DNA of 64,000 bases. It comes from Cyathus striatus (lineage: Eukaryota > Basidiomycota > Agaricomycetes > Agaricales > Nidulariaceae). Both the position numbers and the translations under genes were made by a program. The stretch is from positions 3,240,010-3,304,009 of the forward strand of contig JAOVFP010000018.1 in assembly GCA_025738555.1 (NCBI GenBank), written 5' to 3'. The notes under the pieces are model-generated. The model made no database searches. It was given only the letters and a program-made list of their open reading frames with translations, and was not told the DNA's origin. Shown piece by piece: positions 62,130-64,000 of the stretch (the stretch's first letter is position 1; the number at the start of each line of letters is the position of its first letter).

Positions 62130-62768
62130 TCAATCGTCATTCCTCCTGAGAATGGTCATCAGGCCTGGAACGCCCTTCGCTTGGTCGACGGCTACAGGTC
62201 GGTGTGGGTCACGTTCTGTGGAGCGTGTAGCTGAAGCGGTATAATGAATCTACAGTAGGGGCACAGTCGATGAGAATGGAGACGTATATGGGCGTGAAGA
62301 GAACTGTACCTGGACTTTGTAGGTGCCGCTGGACCGGTTCTTAGGGGTGCAAACTTTTGTGGTCCACCTGAGAAAGGAGGGGTCGACGGTTAGCTAGTGA
62401 AAGGAGGTGAGCAGTGAAAGGGCGTACTGCTCGTCAACCAATGCGTTCGCGCCCATCAAGTCCGCTTGCTCGAGGAGAGTATTCCTTGTCGCCCGCAGGA
62501 GAGTAGCGACGTTGACACCACCGACGCAAAAGAAGTTATCCACCACCTCCATAGGAACTTTACGCTCGCAAGCACCTTCCTTGAGACCAGGATGTGAGAG
62601 GGGCTCCCCAGAAGAGGAGACGATGTGATTGGGCTTGTTGGCTCGCATCTCGAGACGACGCATCTTGATGAAGATGTTGGCGACACCAGCGACGCCTAGG
62701 CGTTTGTGGTAAGGGGTGGCTGGGGGTGATACGACACCTGAGGAGGCTGTATGTGAGCGACGAAGCAT
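62130..62768 (-). CDS. Conserved basidiomycete-type orphan protein, 172 aa
   Basis: Three minus-strand exons (62768-62428, 62367-62310, 62249-62130) join in phase. The N-terminal 25 residues are basic with Ser/Thr (MLRRSHTASSG), possibly a mitochondrial presequence. A helical stretch (VDNFFCVGGVNVATLLRATR, NTLLEQADLMGANALVDEQW) leads to a beta-rich end (KVCTPKNRSSGTYKVQIHYT, RPVAVDQAKGVPGLMTILRR). I have the impression of similar uncharacterised proteins in other Agaricomycetes but cannot name a family. ATG, splice sites and stop are all canonical. A cysteine at residue 77 and another in the KVCTP segment are visible. Confidence 0.75.
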
Positions 62769-64000
62769 TTGTGGGTGGATGGAGTGGGTGGTGAAAGGGA
62801 AAGAAATGGGAGTGGCTGGCGTGAAAGGGGGAATTAAGAGGAAAAGTAGGTCGAGCGTAGAATTATGACTAGGTTATATTTGGTGGAAGCATGGAACGTG
62901 TATCTGTCCAAAGCGGAGTTTCATCTCAGATCTAAATACTATATTTCAAACTATTCAAACTTACAAAGTACTTCATTCTTTCCAACCTCCCTTGTTACCG
63001 TTTCAAATCATCATTGCACTGCTACAACAAAGATACGCGCTCATTTGAGTCCATGATCCAATCATAACAATAGATTCATACGTCTACTGCGCGCGACTTG
63101 CAAGTTGCTTGCCCAGGCCTGTACATATCCAACATTGATTCAGCATCACTTGAGCATCACCCACGAAGTGCACTAACACTTCTGTGGCGCTAATTTTATA
63201 TTTTTCCCAAGGCTGAGCCAAGAATCTCATCACTTTGATTAAATAACCTCTGCAACCTCTGCACCGCTGAGCTTTATCTTGAGCAGCGATGACACTGTTC
63301 ATATTCATCCAGCGAGGTGAATTTACTGACAGAAGAGTGGAAAGTGTACGAAACCCACCACACTGACACTTCTCCTTTCATCCTAAGGCTTGTTTTCCGA
63401 CCAACGGCCGGATTAGCTACTGCACTCATCAAGGGGCGCGTCGATGCGCGGTGCACGCGCCTCCGACACTCCGAGACCTCCCTTCTGTGTCAAGTCGGTA
63501 CTTACTACATATTTACAAGCAAAATAGAAAACGTCGTCAAAAGAAGCATTCCCAACTTCACATCATCATCGGATGTGTACATCACCCGCAATAGGCGTGT
63601 CACTACCAAACCTCCGCTGCCAATCACCACTCGCTCCATCCAATGCGAGTTTGCCATGAGGCCTGGAGCGCCTTCCAATCCTAAAGGCATTTGATAGGGA
63701 GGAGCAGGAACATCAGGCTTGGAGCACGTCCTTATCACCTGTGGAGCGCTGTGCGGCCGAACTCGAAGGAGAGGAACAGACGCTGTCTGCCTTCAGAATA
63801 GAGTTTCATAGGCAACTTTCTTATTGTTCACATGTCCCTTCCTGCAACAATAGATAAGTTAAATCCGTCAGCAGGCGTTATGAGTCTAGGGAAGGAATGG
63901 ATGTCGATGATGGATCAATTTCACTTTCACATACATATCGTGGATCAATGATTCCCATCTGACATTCCCATTAACCACATCGATCGCTACAGCGGATCGG
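62769..64000. other. Right-end intergenic region
   Basis: No supported gene. Overlapping short frames on both strands around 63317-63738 show no motif. The minus-strand one (63505-63738) ends with a hydrophobic segment (LGMLLLTTFSILLVNM) and could be an exon of a gene running out of the window, but no splice partner was found. Confidence 0.3.

Noticed and set aside
61582..62133. 183-codon minus-strand ORF
   Set aside because: Composition is pyrimidine-driven, no motif is present, and it ends inside the real 172-aa gene's stop region; most likely 3' UTR sequence.

Overview
The window is nuclear DNA from a filamentous basidiomycete, most likely an Agaricomycete. The evidence is dense short introns (mostly 42-65 nt, GT-AG with CTAAC-like branch sites), intron-rich conserved eukaryotic genes on both strands, a Pmk1/Ubc3-type MAP kinase, a HET-C gene, a relic of the FunK1 fungal kinase family, and basidiomycete-type arrestin and SPX-EXS proteins. 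Gene models were spliced by eye from frame, splice sites and family motifs. Family assignments come from recalled knowledge; no database search was run.

Layout, left to right: ATP10 (3' part, +), ELYS-like nucleoporin (+), DUF155/RMD1-type protein (+), triose-phosphate-translocator-like carrier (+), Utp7/WDR46 (+), LSm8 (+), a gene-poor stretch 13.3-17.6 kb holding a candidate 75-aa microgene and a 508-bp TA-flanked inverted-repeat element, a MAT2B-like reductase (-), a 3.5-kb empty stretch, an arrestin-like gene (+), Vps16 (+) convergent with an SPX-EXS phosphate exporter (-), a small secreted protein (+), a Mgr3-like TPR protein (+) convergent with Sec62 (-), a Vps3/TGFBRAP1-like protein (-) divergent from a Kv-beta-type aldo-keto reductase (+), LTO1 (-), a 3.8-kb gene-poor stretch with a decayed 124-bp tandem repeat, a Pmk1-type MAPK (+), a decayed FunK1 kinase, a G3BP-like NTF2-RRM protein (-) divergent from HET-C (+), a 4-kb gene-poor stretch, and a conserved 172-aa orphan (-).

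The genes are mostly housekeeping: mitochondrial assembly and quality control (ATP10, Mgr3-like), ribosome biogenesis and RNA (Utp7, LSm8, LTO1, G3BP), endolysosomal tethering (Vps16 and a Vps3-like subunit 10 kb apart), secretion (Sec62), transport (TPT, SPX-EXS), signalling (MAPK, arrestin) and self-recognition (HET-C). There is no operon-like logic, but several divergent pairs share short intergenic regions.

The most striking sequence-level signal is that four otherwise intact conserved genes (arrestin, Vps16, aldo-keto reductase, G3BP) each contain exactly one single-base deletion in a G/C run. This is best explained by residual homopolymer errors in the assembly rather than by pseudogenes. 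I found no convincing new biological system. The best candidates for novelty are the Vps3-like protein without an N-terminal CNH propeller, the 17-nt-microexon microgene, and the extreme microexons at the start of the SPX-EXS gene.
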